A stretch of 64,000 nucleotides of DNA from Tenacibaculum sp. 190130A14a (GCF_964048965.1 NZ_OZ040189.1:1736001-1800000); one strand, 5' to 3'. Positions 25,816 through 34,772 are shown, numbered from the stretch's first letter. Notes: generated from the letters alone by a model not told the origin. Translations and numbers: made by a program.

Positions 25816-27141
25816 ATGAAAAAAATGGCATTACACTGGAAGATTCTTATAGGAATGGTTCTAGGTATATTATTTGGATTGGCAATGACTGCAGTTGATG
25901 GTGGAGCAGATTTTGTAGGAGATTGGATAAAACCGTTAGGGACAATTTTTGTTAAACTACTAAAATTAATAGCGGTTCCATTAATTATAGCATCTTTGGT
26001 AAAAGGAATTTCTGATTTAAAGGACATTTCAAAGTTTAAAAATATTGGATTACGAACCATTGTGATTTATGTGGGTACTACAGTGATGGCAATTACGATA
26101 GGATTGTTACTAGTTAATATTGTAAAGCCAGGAAATGGAATATCTGAAGAAACGATTACCAGATTAACGGAGACTTATGCTAATAGTGGTGGTGTTCAGG
26201 CGAAAATTGCAGAAGCATCAAAACAAAAAGCAAGCGGACCTTTACAGTTTTTAGTCGATATGGTGCCTGAGAATGCTATGAAAGCAATGAGTAATAACAA
26301 AGCTATGTTGCAAGTAATTTTCTTTACCATAATTTTAGGGATTTCCATGTTACTAATTGGAGAAAAAAAAGCTAAGCCATTAAAGGACTTTTTTGATTCT
26401 CTAAACGAGGTGGTATTGAAAATGGTAGATTTAATTATGTTATTTGCTCCTTATGCCGTATTTGCTTTATTAGCAAGTGTAGTAGTATCATCAAATGACC
26501 CAGATTTATTATTAGCACTATTAAAATATGCGTTTACTGTTGTTGGTGGTTTATTAATAATGGTTGTGTTCTATATGATTTTAGTAAGTGTGTTTACGAA
26601 AAAGAATCCATTATGGTTTTTACAGCAAATAAGTCCAGCGCAGTTATTAGCATTTTCAACAAGTAGTAGTGCAGCAACCTTACCTGTTACTATGGAGCGT
26701 GTAGAAGAGCATGTAGGAGTAGATAAAGAAGTATCGAGTTTTGTACTTCCTGTGGGAGCAACTATTAATATGGATGGTACTAGTTTATATCAAGCAGTAG
26801 CGGCAGTATTCATTGCTCAAGCTTTAAGTTTTGACTTAAGTTTTGCAGATCAGTTAACGATTATATTAACAGCACTATTGGCATCAATAGGTTCTGCTGC
26901 AGTTCCAGGGGCTGGTATGGTAATGTTAGTGATTGTATTAGAAGCAGTAGGTTTTCCAGGAGATAAATTAGCTATTGGTTTAGCGCTTATTTTTGCGGTA
27001 GATAGACCGTTAGATATGTGTAGAACAGTAATCAATGTAACAGGTGATGCAACGGTATCTGCATTAGTAGCTAAATCAGTTGGGAAATTAGGAGATCCAA
27101 AGCCTAAAAACTGGGATGATCATTATGATGAAGTAAAGTAA
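25816..27141 (+). CDS. Dicarboxylate/amino acid:cation symporter (DAACS)
   Basis: This 441-residue transporter has the GltPh/DctA fold. There are about eight membrane segments, a serine-rich re-entrant hairpin FSTSSSAATLPVTM, the conserved MDGTSLYQAVAAVFIAQ of helix 7, and DRPLDMCRTVINVTGD of helix 8 with the substrate-binding Asp/Arg/Asn residues. The Arg in CRTVINV points to an acidic substrate such as glutamate, aspartate or C4-dicarboxylates. The gene has its own terminator, so it is separate from the ligase operon downstream. Confidence 0.92.
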   Translation: MKKMALHWKILIGMVLGILFGLAMTAVDGGADFVGDWIKPLGTIFVKLLKLIAVPLIIASLVKGISDLKDISKFKNIGLRTIVIYVGTTVMAITIGLLLVNIVKPGNGISEETITRLTETYANSGGVQAKIAEASKQKASGPLQFLVDMVPENAMKAMSNNKAMLQVIFFTIILGISMLLIGEKKAKPLKDFFDSLNEVVLKMVDLIMLFAPYAVFALLASVVVSSNDPDLLLALLKYAFTVVGGLLIMVVFYMILVSVFTKKNPLWFLQQISPAQLLAFSTSSSAATLPVTMERVEEHVGVDKEVSSFVLPVGATINMDGTSLYQAVAAVFIAQALSFDLSFADQLTIILTALLASIGSAAVPGAGMVMLVIVLEAVGFPGDKLAIGLALIFAVDRPLDMCRTVINVTGDATVSALVAKSVGKLGDPKPKNWDDHYDEVK

Positions 27142-27180
27142 AATTTCACTTTTATATATTAAAAAAAAAACTATTTTTAT

Positions 27181-27220
27181 AAACACCAATGTACATAGCT
27201 ATATTGGTGTTTATTTTATT
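27181..27220 (+). terminator. Terminator between the symporter gene and the ATP-grasp operon
   Basis: AAACACCAAT at 27181-27190 pairs exactly with ATTGGTGTTT at 27203-27212, followed by ATTTTATT. Confidence 0.78.
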
Positions 27221-27251
27221 AATCAAACTAAACTAATACCAGTTTAATTAT

Positions 27252-28283
27252 ATGAACATTTGTTTTTTAATGTATCCTTGGGAAGAGATTGACCCAGAGA
27301 ATGATACTACATTAGCACTTATTCATGAGTGTGCAAAAAGAGGGCATGGAGTAGCAATTTGTACACCATCTAATTTGACAATACGTAACAGTATAACGAA
27401 TGCGTTTTGTACGATTATTAATAGAATGGAGAAAGTACCATCAAGTATAAAATCGTATTATAAAAAAGCAACTACAAGGGAAGAGATGTTACCATTAGCA
27501 GGATTTGATGCTATTTTTATGCGTGCGAATCCACCATTAGATCCTTTAATGCTGAATTTCCTTGATTCTGTAAAAGATGATGTGTTTATCATTAATTCTG
27601 TTCAAGGAATGAGAGAAGCTAATAATAAACTGTACACTGCGGTTTTTGAAGATCCTAATAATGAAATTATTCCAGTAACACATGTATCTAAGAATAAAGA
27701 TTATTTGATAAAAACGATTGCAGAGTCATCATCTGATAAAATGATTTTAAAACCACTTAATGGTTATGGTGGTTCTGGAGTAATCTTAATAGAAAAATCG
27801 GCAATGGGTAATATTAATTCGTTGTTAGATTTTTACATTAGTAAAAGTGATGGGTCTTCAGATTATGTAATTCTTCAAGAATATATTGAAGGAGCAGAAA
27901 AAGGAGATGTTCGTATTTTATTACTAAATGGTGTTCCAATTGGCGCAATGAAACGAATTCCAGGTGAAAAAGATCATCGTTCAAACGTTACTGCTGGAGG
28001 AAGAGTGGAGAAGCATAAGTTGACAAAAGCAGAAAAGGTTCTTTGCGAAAAAATAGGGCCTAAATTGGTTAAAGATGGATTGCTGTTTGTAGGAATTGAT
28101 GTAATTGGAGGAAAGTTAGTCGAGGTGAATGTAATGAGCCCAGGAGGAATAACCTATATCAATAAGGTTTCCAAATTGAAACTTCAAGAAAAAGTAATCG
28201 ATTTCTTAGAAAGTAAAGTGTTAGAAAAAAATGCAGCTTTCAGAAGAATGACAGATTTAAAGAGAACAGTAAATGAAGCTTAA
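27252..28283 (+). CDS. GshB-like ATP-grasp ligase (glutathione synthase family)
   Basis: The 343-residue protein begins MNICFLMYPWEEIDPENDTT, as in prokaryotic glutathione synthases, and has an ATP-grasp domain. Visible are ILKPLNGYGGSGVILIE (glycine-rich loop over ATP), VILQEYIEGAEKGDVRILLLNG, and DVIGGKLVEVNVMSPGGIT with the metal-binding Glu and Asn. Family members join an amino acid to a carboxylate with ATP. Real glutathione synthesis would also need GshA, not present in the window, and the operon partners suggest a peptide-tailing ligase as an alternative. It overlaps the next gene by 11 bases. Confidence 0.85.
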   Translation: MNICFLMYPWEEIDPENDTTLALIHECAKRGHGVAICTPSNLTIRNSITNAFCTIINRMEKVPSSIKSYYKKATTREEMLPLAGFDAIFMRANPPLDPLMLNFLDSVKDDVFIINSVQGMREANNKLYTAVFEDPNNEIIPVTHVSKNKDYLIKTIAESSSDKMILKPLNGYGGSGVILIEKSAMGNINSLLDFYISKSDGSSDYVILQEYIEGAEKGDVRILLLNGVPIGAMKRIPGEKDHRSNVTAGGRVEKHKLTKAEKVLCEKIGPKLVKDGLLFVGIDVIGGKLVEVNVMSPGGITYINKVSKLKLQEKVIDFLESKVLEKNAAFRRMTDLKRTVNEA

Positions 28284-29112
28284 AGTACCTTCTTCTTTAG
28301 TTAATGTAGATTGGTTGTACAATAACTTGAATAATGAAAATATCATTGTGTTAGATGCAACTATTCAAAAAGTAGGAGCAAGGAGTAGTAACGATACTAT
28401 AAAAGAGCAAATACCTCAAGCTGTTTTTTTTGATTTAAAGAATGTGTTTTGTGATAGGGAAGGAGTATTCCCAAATACAGTGCCTATAAAAGAACATTTT
28501 CAAAAAGAAGTTAGGAAGCTTGGAGTTAATAATGACAGTTGTGTTGTAGTATATGATACCTTAGGAGTGTATTCTTCACCAAGAGTTTGGTGGCTTTTTA
28601 AATTATTTGGATTTGAAAATGTAGCTGTGTTAAATGGTGGATTAAATGAGTGGAAGCGTTTATCTTATAAAGTTGAATTAGCTCAAGAGTCAAAGATACA
28701 AGAGGGTAATTTTACAGCAAGTTATAATAAAGAGGTATTCGCAACTTCAATAGAAGTTCTGAAATCGTTAGATGAAGATGTTTGTATCCTCGATGCTCGA
28801 TCAATAGGAAGATTTGAAGCAACTACTCCAGAACCAAGAGAAGGTTTAAGAGGAGGACATATTCCGAATTCTAAAAGTTTACCATATGCTGTTTTGCAAG
28901 AAGAAGGTAAAATGAAAACGTTAGAAGAGTTAAAGAAGCTGTATGCGAATAGAAATCCTAAAAATCAAGAGATGATTTTTACATGCGGTTCTGGAATTAC
29001 AGCATGTATTTTAGCTTTGGGAGCTGATGTATCAGGGTATAAGAAATATAAAGTTTATGATGGCTCATGGACAGAATGGGCAAGCAAGTTAGAATTACCA
29101 ATAGAGAAATAA
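28273..29112 (+). CDS. Thiosulfate/3-mercaptopyruvate sulfurtransferase (tandem rhodanese)
   Basis: The 279-residue protein has two rhodanese domains: an inactive N-terminal one (about 15-130) and a catalytic one (about 160-279). The active-site loop TCGSGITACILALG contains Cys238. The CGSG(V/I)T loop is typical of 3-mercaptopyruvate sulfurtransferases rather than thiosulfate rhodaneses (CRxGx[R/T]). The start overlaps the ATP-grasp gene, and the stop shares a base with the next start (TAATG), so it is translationally coupled on both sides. It could supply persulfide sulfur or handle cysteine-derived thiols for the pathway. Confidence 0.9.
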   Translation: MKLKVPSSLVNVDWLYNNLNNENIIVLDATIQKVGARSSNDTIKEQIPQAVFFDLKNVFCDREGVFPNTVPIKEHFQKEVRKLGVNNDSCVVVYDTLGVYSSPRVWWLFKLFGFENVAVLNGGLNEWKRLSYKVELAQESKIQEGNFTASYNKEVFATSIEVLKSLDEDVCILDARSIGRFEATTPEPREGLRGGHIPNSKSLPYAVLQEEGKMKTLEELKKLYANRNPKNQEMIFTCGSGITACILALGADVSGYKKYKVYDGSWTEWASKLELPIEK

Positions 29113-29438
29113 TGGAGTTAGATTGGACAAAGAGAGAATTTGAAATATATGTACTGTTATTCGCAGCACATTGTAACTATATAGAAACAGAAGAAGAGAG
29201 AAACTACATTTTAGCTAAAGTAGATGAAGTTACTTACAACAAAATGCATACAGAGATTGTTGCAGAAAGTGACCATACTAATTTAGAAAAGATAAAACTA
29301 TATTTAAAAGAGAATAAGTATTCAGAGAATGAGAAAGATGATTTAATTAGAGATATTAAAGAAGTCTTTTTTGCTGATGGTACGGTAGATGCAATGGAAA
29401 GGAAAGTATTTGGAGTTTTACAAAAAATATTGAGTTAA
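29112..29438 (+). CDS. TerB-like small helical protein
   Basis: From the ATG at 29112, which overlaps the TAA of the sulfurtransferase gene, the product is 108 residues: MELDWTKREFEIYVLLFAAHCNYIETEEE onward. It is all-helical, with the acidic pattern FFADGTVDAMERKVFGVLQKIL near the C terminus that resembles TerB/DUF533-type folds, which bind metal through helix-borne acidic residues. An in-frame frame extension starts further upstream at 29067, but it would overlap the sulfurtransferase gene and lacks a better start context. The gene is followed at once, with no gap, by the amidohydrolase gene. Confidence 0.7.
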   Translation: MELDWTKREFEIYVLLFAAHCNYIETEEERNYILAKVDEVTYNKMHTEIVAESDHTNLEKIKLYLKENKYSENEKDDLIRDIKEVFFADGTVDAMERKVFGVLQKILS

Positions 29439-30269
29439 ATGCTGAAATTATCTATTGATGATATCATTGAGAAGATTCATAAAGAAGAATTTTTCGAAGC
29501 AGTAAGCGAAGAGTATTCTTTTATTTTAAAAATTGATAATTATGTTCCTTATGTATGTGGTGCTGTGCATGATGGGCATCAATTTAGAAAAGAACTTTGG
29601 ACTAATTGTAAACATACCGAATATGAACGTTGGTATGAAGAAGATCCAGAAACTAAAAACATGGTCATCTCTCATCCTATTGTCATAGCGGGTTTAGATT
29701 CTCGATTTGAATATGATCTTAATAGGGCACCAGAAACAGCGATATATGAAGATGCTTGGGGAAAACAATTATGGCACAAACCACTTTCAGAAGAAATGAA
29801 GGAAAGAAGTCTTCAAAAACATGCTGATTTTTATAAAGTTGTTCATGCCTTAATTACAAAAATAGAGGAGAAATTTGGATGCTGTGTGGTATATGATATA
29901 CATTCTTACAATTGGCAACGATGGGAACGAGAAGTGCCCGTGTGGAATTTGGGAATTGCGAATGTAGATAATACCAAGTATGCAGATACTATAGAATCTT
30001 GGAGGAAGACCTTAGAACTTATGCCATTACCTAATGGGATACAATCTACCTCTAAAATCAATGATACTTTTCAAGGAAATGGGTATTTTCTAAAATATAT
30101 AACTAAAAATTTCAGTAATACTTTGGTTTTGGCTACAGAAATAGCAAAAGTATATTGTGATGAAATGAACCAAGTAAACTACCCGGAAGTAGTTTCTGCT
30201 GTAGAAAAGTATTTAAGAATTGAATTAAAAAAACACGCTGAAACTTTTTACCAAAGCTTTAAATTGTAA
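29439..30269 (+). CDS. N-formylglutamate amidohydrolase family protein
   Basis: The 276-residue protein carries the family pattern: AVHDGHQFRKELW, HPIVIAGLDSRFEYDLNRAPE, VVYDIHSYNW and LVLATEIAKVYCDEM near the C terminus. These His/Asp/Glu residues suit the zinc site of the N-formylglutamate amidohydrolase fold (related to zinc carboxypeptidases). No histidine-degradation genes lie nearby, so deformylation of formylglutamate is unlikely to be the job here. Cleavage of an amide or peptide in the operon's pathway fits better. Start codon directly abuts the TerB-like stop. Confidence 0.85.
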   Translation: MLKLSIDDIIEKIHKEEFFEAVSEEYSFILKIDNYVPYVCGAVHDGHQFRKELWTNCKHTEYERWYEEDPETKNMVISHPIVIAGLDSRFEYDLNRAPETAIYEDAWGKQLWHKPLSEEMKERSLQKHADFYKVVHALITKIEEKFGCCVVYDIHSYNWQRWEREVPVWNLGIANVDNTKYADTIESWRKTLELMPLPNGIQSTSKINDTFQGNGYFLKYITKNFSNTLVLATEIAKVYCDEMNQVNYPEVVSAVEKYLRIELKKHAETFYQSFKL

Positions 30270-30274
30270 CTTTG
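30267..30274 (+). promoter_or_regulatory. Internal promoter -7 element before the DUF1704 gene
   Basis: TAACTTTG followed by C fits TAnnTTTG and overlaps the TAA stop of the amidohydrolase gene. The DUF1704 ATG is 23 bases downstream, so this gene may also be transcribed on its own. Confidence 0.55.
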
Positions 30275-30297
30275 CAGCCACTTTTTCAAATTGAATT

Positions 30298-31458
30298 ATG
30301 ATGAATGATATGAATGTTGCTACACAGGAACTGTTCAAAATAGATACATATATTGATACGCTTGTTAAAAAGATAGAGCTATTAAATTATGTTAATCCAA
30401 CTAATATAGAAGAGCAAAAGGAGTTGTTTTTTACTTCGAAGTATTTAACAGATCCAGTATTTGAATATCCTAAAAGAGATTTTGATAAGTTTAAATTACA
30501 TAGAGAATTTTTTACACTTGAATTAGAGAAGATTAGTGATGAAAGAATTCGTAATTTGTATGAAGAAATTGTTTACTTCTATTCTGGTTTAATTCAATGT
30601 ATAGAAACAATAGGTGAAGGGAAAAAGTTCTATTATAATAGTTTACGTTCTTTTGGAACACCTACTGAAGAAGATGTAGAAAATGCTAAGTTTATCTTAC
30701 ATTTTGAAGATAAGGATAAAGATTCTGATGTATTTAAACCTAAATTTTCACCAGATCAGGCTGTTGAAATATTTAAAGAATATGGTAAAAACTATGAATT
30801 TGATTTTCATATAAAAAAATCAACAAAAATGAGTGCTATTGCTATGGTTTTAAATAGTATTAAAACTTTAGTAATTAGCGGTAATCATACTTTTTCTGAA
30901 AATGAAATGTCCATTCTTACAAACCATGAAATAGGAGTGCATATGGTTACTACCATGAACGGATTAGAGCATCCATTAAAAATATTTTCACACGGTTTTC
31001 CAAACAATGTTGAAACTCAGGAAGGATTGGCTGTGTTTAGCGAATATATGTCTGGTAATTTAACATTGAAAAGACTTAAAGAATTAGCTTATAGAGTAAT
31101 AGCGGTAGATGCTTTAGCAAAAGGATATTCCTTTTCTAAAACATTCAGACTATTACATAATACTTATGATTTGGAAAGAGAAGATGCTTTTTACAAAACG
31201 GTGAGAGCCTACAGAGGAGGCGGTTTTACAAAAGATTATTTGTATTTGACAGGACTCAAAAAGATTTATAACTATTACAAATCGGGAAAAGATTTGAGTG
31301 TATTATTAACGGGTAAAGTGTCATTAGATTTTGCTGAAGATATTGAGTATCTGATGAAAAATAATTATGCGGTACCTTCAAGGTTTATAACAGATTCTTA
31401 TGCAGAAAATAAGAATGAAAATAAAACCATTGATTTTATCTTAGAGAATTTAAAATAA
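30298..31458 (+). CDS. DUF1704 (MATCAP-like, QEGLA) metallopeptidase
   Basis: The 386-residue protein belongs to the flavohemoglobin-expression-modulating QEGLA-motif family (DUF1704), related to the animal tubulin tyrosine carboxypeptidase MATCAP. The zinc site is visible as HExxxH, His210-Glu211-...-His215 (TNHEIGVHMV), with the likely third ligand Glu242 in TQEGLAVFSEY. A conserved tail follows: KTVRAYRGGGFTKDYLYLTGL. ATG codons at 30298, 30301 and 30310 are possible starts. It sits 28 bases after the amidohydrolase gene and closes the operon. The bacterial substrate is unknown. The family suggests removal of a C-terminal residue. Confidence 0.88.
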   Translation: MMNDMNVATQELFKIDTYIDTLVKKIELLNYVNPTNIEEQKELFFTSKYLTDPVFEYPKRDFDKFKLHREFFTLELEKISDERIRNLYEEIVYFYSGLIQCIETIGEGKKFYYNSLRSFGTPTEEDVENAKFILHFEDKDKDSDVFKPKFSPDQAVEIFKEYGKNYEFDFHIKKSTKMSAIAMVLNSIKTLVISGNHTFSENEMSILTNHEIGVHMVTTMNGLEHPLKIFSHGFPNNVETQEGLAVFSEYMSGNLTLKRLKELAYRVIAVDALAKGYSFSKTFRLLHNTYDLEREDAFYKTVRAYRGGGFTKDYLYLTGLKKIYNYYKSGKDLSVLLTGKVSLDFAEDIEYLMKNNYAVPSRFITDSYAENKNENKTIDFILENLK

Positions 31459-31509
31459 AATCAATGGTTTAAAAACCTGTAACAGGTTTATGGGCTTAAG
31501 ATTTTAGGA

Positions 31510-32760
31510 TTACCATCCTTCTCCGCCACCATTACCGCCACCTCCGGTTGATTGACCGTTGCTTAGATAAATATTTCTTTCTTTGGTAACAGTTTGACCA
31601 TTCTTTGAAGCTCTTACATATATGGTAACATTACCACTTGTTGTTGGAGTCATTAATATAGAACTTGTTGTAGAACCGTTTATTTGCGAACGTTTTCTTG
31701 CCCCATTAGGATATCCAATTCCCCATACCCAATTGTCTACAGAAGTATTGCTAGATACCCAAAATTTATGATACAAATATCCACCGATATATACATGGTC
31801 AATTTCAAGATTAATCGAAGATAACTGTAAATTTACAATAGGCTGACAATCACTAACAGCTAAACTAATAGGGTTACTTGCAGGCGAACTACCGTTATAT
31901 GAAATATTAGATACCTGGTAAAGCTCAACACTACCGCTATTTAGTAAACTCTTAATATCAATATTGGGCTTTGTAGTACCTATAGTAGCCATTCCTGGCC
32001 AACTATCTTTAATTACCCAACGATTGTCATTTGTCCATCCAATAATGGTAAATGCATGGTATGAAAGACCTCCAGCAGGAATAGTATAGTTTCTAAACTT
32101 TGTGGCATTATGAATTCCACTTTGACTTCCTGAAACCTTTAATACAATAGGTCCATCGTCTAATATCTTTTGTTTTATGTCTTCATCTGTGTTAAGAGCA
32201 TTATTATCTAATTGATACGCGTTTCCAACGGTCACATAGTTTCCTAATGCTCCCCCATCGGTAACTTGCCAAACAGGAGGAGTAACATCAATGTTTAAAG
32301 AGATATTATAAGATTTTTGACCACTTGAATGATTGATATATGCCAATACCTGTGATCTTGGGATGCTACAACCAGAAGGATCTGGATTATTAACAGGACA
32401 AGATATTGGAGCAAACGAATTAATAGCAGAATTGGATGTGGTTAAAGGAATTTTAAAGGTTGAGTTTAGAATAGAAAGGTAATTAGTAGCACTCCAAACT
32501 TTATAATCTAAATAAGCTTCAGATAAAGAGAATAAACTGTTACCAGATACATTATTTTCAATTCCATAAGTCGTCTCAATAGCCGCATTAAAAGCAAAAG
32601 AAAGACAAGGCCCCTGATAAGGTTGTGATTTTGCTTCCGTAACAAAATCTTTTGTTCCGTTCGTTGTTGGTGCACTATTCCAAGAAAAATCACAAGGAAT
32701 GTTTTGTGCAATTAAGTTCATTGAAATCAATGAAGCGAGAAGTAATAATTTTTTCTTCAT
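31510..32760 (-). CDS. Secreted C1-like cysteine peptidase with Asn-to-Asp active-site change
   Basis: The 416-residue protein has a signal peptide (1-18), a papain-like domain (about 25-300) and a C-terminal Ig/PKD-like beta domain (about 315-400), ending in a glycine-rich tail GGGGNGGGEGW. The oxyanion Gln and nucleophile Cys52 are in QPYQGPCLSFAFNAAIET, and the His is in LSYHAFTIIGW. The catalytic Asn position reads Asp252 (VIKDSWPG). Family membership is clear, but activity may be altered. It has no recognisable T9SS tail. The gene is isolated, with about 200 bases of gene-free DNA upstream. Confidence 0.8.
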   Translation of the reverse strand: MKKKLLLLASLISMNLIAQNIPCDFSWNSAPTTNGTKDFVTEAKSQPYQGPCLSFAFNAAIETTYGIENNVSGNSLFSLSEAYLDYKVWSATNYLSILNSTFKIPLTTSNSAINSFAPISCPVNNPDPSGCSIPRSQVLAYINHSSGQKSYNISLNIDVTPPVWQVTDGGALGNYVTVGNAYQLDNNALNTDEDIKQKILDDGPIVLKVSGSQSGIHNATKFRNYTIPAGGLSYHAFTIIGWTNDNRWVIKDSWPGMATIGTTKPNIDIKSLLNSGSVELYQVSNISYNGSSPASNPISLAVSDCQPIVNLQLSSINLEIDHVYIGGYLYHKFWVSSNTSVDNWVWGIGYPNGARKRSQINGSTTSSILMTPTTSGNVTIYVRASKNGQTVTKERNIYLSNGQSTGGGGNGGGEGW

Positions 32761-32962
32761 AATTTGACATTTTTATTTTTAATGTAATTTTAAAAATGCG
32801 TAGGGACATTTATTATACTGTGTACAGTAATGAAAAATGTTACCCCAACTTTTTGAAAATTAATAAAAAAGCAAATAAACAACATCAATTTTATGTTGGA
32901 TAATAAGAATTTCGTCTGAATGAAAGGTTGTCTTATTTACCTAAGAAAAAAGAAATTTTTGT

Positions 32963-33691
32963 TTAGTTCGATACGAGGGAACTACGATCTATTTTTTCAA
33001 GATAAGTATATAAGATTTGTTCATTTACATGAAGGAAGTTTATAAGTTTTAAAGCTACAATTATAGCATTATTAATGAGACCTTCTTCATCAGTACTAAA
33101 TTCAACTTGTAATTTATGGTTTTTAGCCTGCTCATCATTTGAAATACCTTCAGGGTCTAACCAAGTGCCCTTTACATCTATTTCAGTAACGGCTTTTAAA
33201 AAAAAGAAAGTATCAGATTTACTTTCTGGAAGTATAATAGTTAAAATTTCCTCTTTCCCCCTTTCCAAATCAATATTCATAGTGTTGTCACCGTATAAGC
33301 AAACGTAAAGTAGATCTCTAGCTTTTTCTAAAAGTATGTTTCCTTTTGGTGTTCTTTGGTTAGGTGTAATTATTTCAAGTCCCATATGCGATGGGTTAAT
33401 CAAGTAATTTTCACTTTCGAGTTGTTCTCTTGTTACATGTTGGTAATGCTGAATAAAAGTGTTAAAAAAATGTGTAGTATAATCAGTTTTACGAATCCTA
33501 TTTATTCTCTCTCGTAAATTGTTAAAGCGATGGTTTTGCTCATGTAAACTATGTCTTTCGCAAGTAAGAAAAATGATTTGCTCGATAAGCCAATCTTTAT
33601 CTTTAGTAGCTAATTCGGCACGGATTTTTGCTTCCAATTGAGGAAACAAATCATCTTGAGCTTTTTTAATAATACGGTTGATGTGGTCCAT
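32963..33691 (-). CDS. Orphan conserved-looking protein, function unknown
   Basis: I do not recognise this 242-residue soluble protein. Residues 1-75 form charged helices, possibly coiled coil (KIRAELATKDKDWLIEQIIFLT, LRERINRIRKT). A mixed middle region (80-150) follows, then an acidic beta-rich part (150-205) containing GTWLDPEGISNDEQ and EFSTDEEGLINNAI, and a C-terminal helix. There is no signal peptide, membrane segment or catalytic motif. Codon use resembles its neighbours. The gene stands 31 bases upstream of the VOC gene's end and may be cotranscribed with it. Confidence 0.75.
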   Translation of the reverse strand: MDHINRIIKKAQDDLFPQLEAKIRAELATKDKDWLIEQIIFLTCERHSLHEQNHRFNNLRERINRIRKTDYTTHFFNTFIQHYQHVTREQLESENYLINPSHMGLEIITPNQRTPKGNILLEKARDLLYVCLYGDNTMNIDLERGKEEILTIILPESKSDTFFFLKAVTEIDVKGTWLDPEGISNDEQAKNHKLQVEFSTDEEGLINNAIIVALKLINFLHVNEQILYTYLEKIDRSSLVSN

Positions 33692-33722
33692 TGAATTGAT
33701 TTTTTTGGTAAAGAAGATTGTG

Positions 33723-34103
33723 CTATTCTTTAAGTTTAAAAAGAGGGTTATAAATTAAACCTATAATATTACCGAATGGATCTTTAACCGTTCCAGTCAT
33801 AATTTCTCCACCAACATTAAAAGGTTTTTCATGTGCTGTTGCACCTAATTCAATGAGTCTGTCATAAGATTTCAGAATATCATTAACGCCCCAATAAGTA
33901 ATTACACTTTCTGTTTTGTTAATATTAGGCTGTTCTTCTGGTTGTAATCCTAGTTCATAGCCTCCAATATTAAAACCTACATAAAAAGGTTGGTTAAAAT
34001 AGGGTTGGATTTCAAATGCTTTAGTATACCATTCTGTTGCCTTGGCAATATTTCCTACTTTATAAATGGTAGTGCGTAAGCCAAGAAATTGAGATTTCTT
34101 CAT
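33723..34103 (-). CDS. VOC family (glyoxalase/dioxygenase-like) protein
   Basis: The 126-residue protein is a single vicinal-oxygen-chelate domain: GLRTTIYKVGNIAKATEWYTKAF, GFNIGGYELGLQPEE, and VKDPFGNIIGLIYNPLF at the end. Such proteins usually dimerise to form a metal site. The last Glu of a canonical metal site is not obvious, so it could be non-catalytic. It is followed by the orphan gene and lies in a run of small stress-type genes. Confidence 0.88.
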   Translation of the reverse strand: MKKSQFLGLRTTIYKVGNIAKATEWYTKAFEIQPYFNQPFYVGFNIGGYELGLQPEEQPNINKTESVITYWGVNDILKSYDRLIELGATAHEKPFNVGGEIMTGTVKDPFGNIIGLIYNPLFKLKE

Positions 34104-34307
34104 TTGGTTAGTTTGTTTAGATTCATCGGGGTTTGTGCACTTCTTATTTGAGTTATTAGAAAAGATCGAAGAAACGTTTTCTTTTCATAATTCAAGAATT
34201 TAGCAAATTATTTTGGAGGTAATTTACAAAATGTAAAGGAATGTTTTGATAAAAAAATAGATCAAACATTCCTTTGTGGTAATTAAAGAATTGGATTGTT
34301 AGTTCAA

Positions 34308-34772
34308 TTAATCTAGATTAAACTGATTAATTTTATAGTTTCCAGGAGTGAAATTAAATACTTTCATTAAGCGATTCCAGGTATTACTTTGCGAAATTGC
34401 TAAGCTTAAATAGCAAATTTCTTCATTAGTCAAGTATGAGGATAACTGATGAATTAGTTGCTCTTCAATACGAGCAGAAGATAGTTTAGTTAGCGTTTCT
34501 GTAAATTTAAGTATAACCCTTTCCTTTTCAGAAAAATAGGGAGTGTCTTTCCATACACAAAGAGAAGATAATCTCAAATCGGTTTCTCCTAAATGCTTTA
34601 GCTCTTTATGATGCATGTCAACACAATAAGCACAACCATTGATTTGAGAGGTTCTCAATTTTACGAGTTCAATTAATTGTTTGGTTAAAGTAGATTGTAA
34701 TATTGTTTTTTCAATAATTCTTAAGTTTTCAAACATTCCTTTAGGAATGTCTGCATAGGTAATTCGTTCCAT
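34308..34772 (-). CDS. Carboxymuconolactone decarboxylase family (AhpD-like) protein
   Basis: The 154-residue protein has the AhpD core: LIELVKLRTSQINGCAYCVDMHHKE, where the Cys-x-x-Cys and following His are the redox and proton-relay residues of alkylhydroperoxidases. It is likely a peroxidase-like or redox enzyme rather than a true decarboxylase. It is 71 bases downstream of a Crp/Fnr regulator on the same strand, a pairing often seen in Bacteroidota, so the regulator may control it. Confidence 0.88.
   Translation of the reverse strand: MERITYADIPKGMFENLRIIEKTILQSTLTKQLIELVKLRTSQINGCAYCVDMHHKELKHLGETDLRLSSLCVWKDTPYFSEKERVILKFTETLTKLSSARIEEQLIHQLSSYLTNEEICYLSLAISQSNTWNRLMKVFNFTPGNYKINQFNLD

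Noticed and set aside
27252..28283. Complete glutathione biosynthesis locus
   Set aside because: No gamma-glutamylcysteine synthetase lies in the window, and the operon partners do not belong to that pathway.
29067..29111. Longer start for the TerB-like protein
   Set aside because: It lies inside the sulfurtransferase gene. The ATG at 29112 forms a TAATG stop-start overlap typical of coupled genes.
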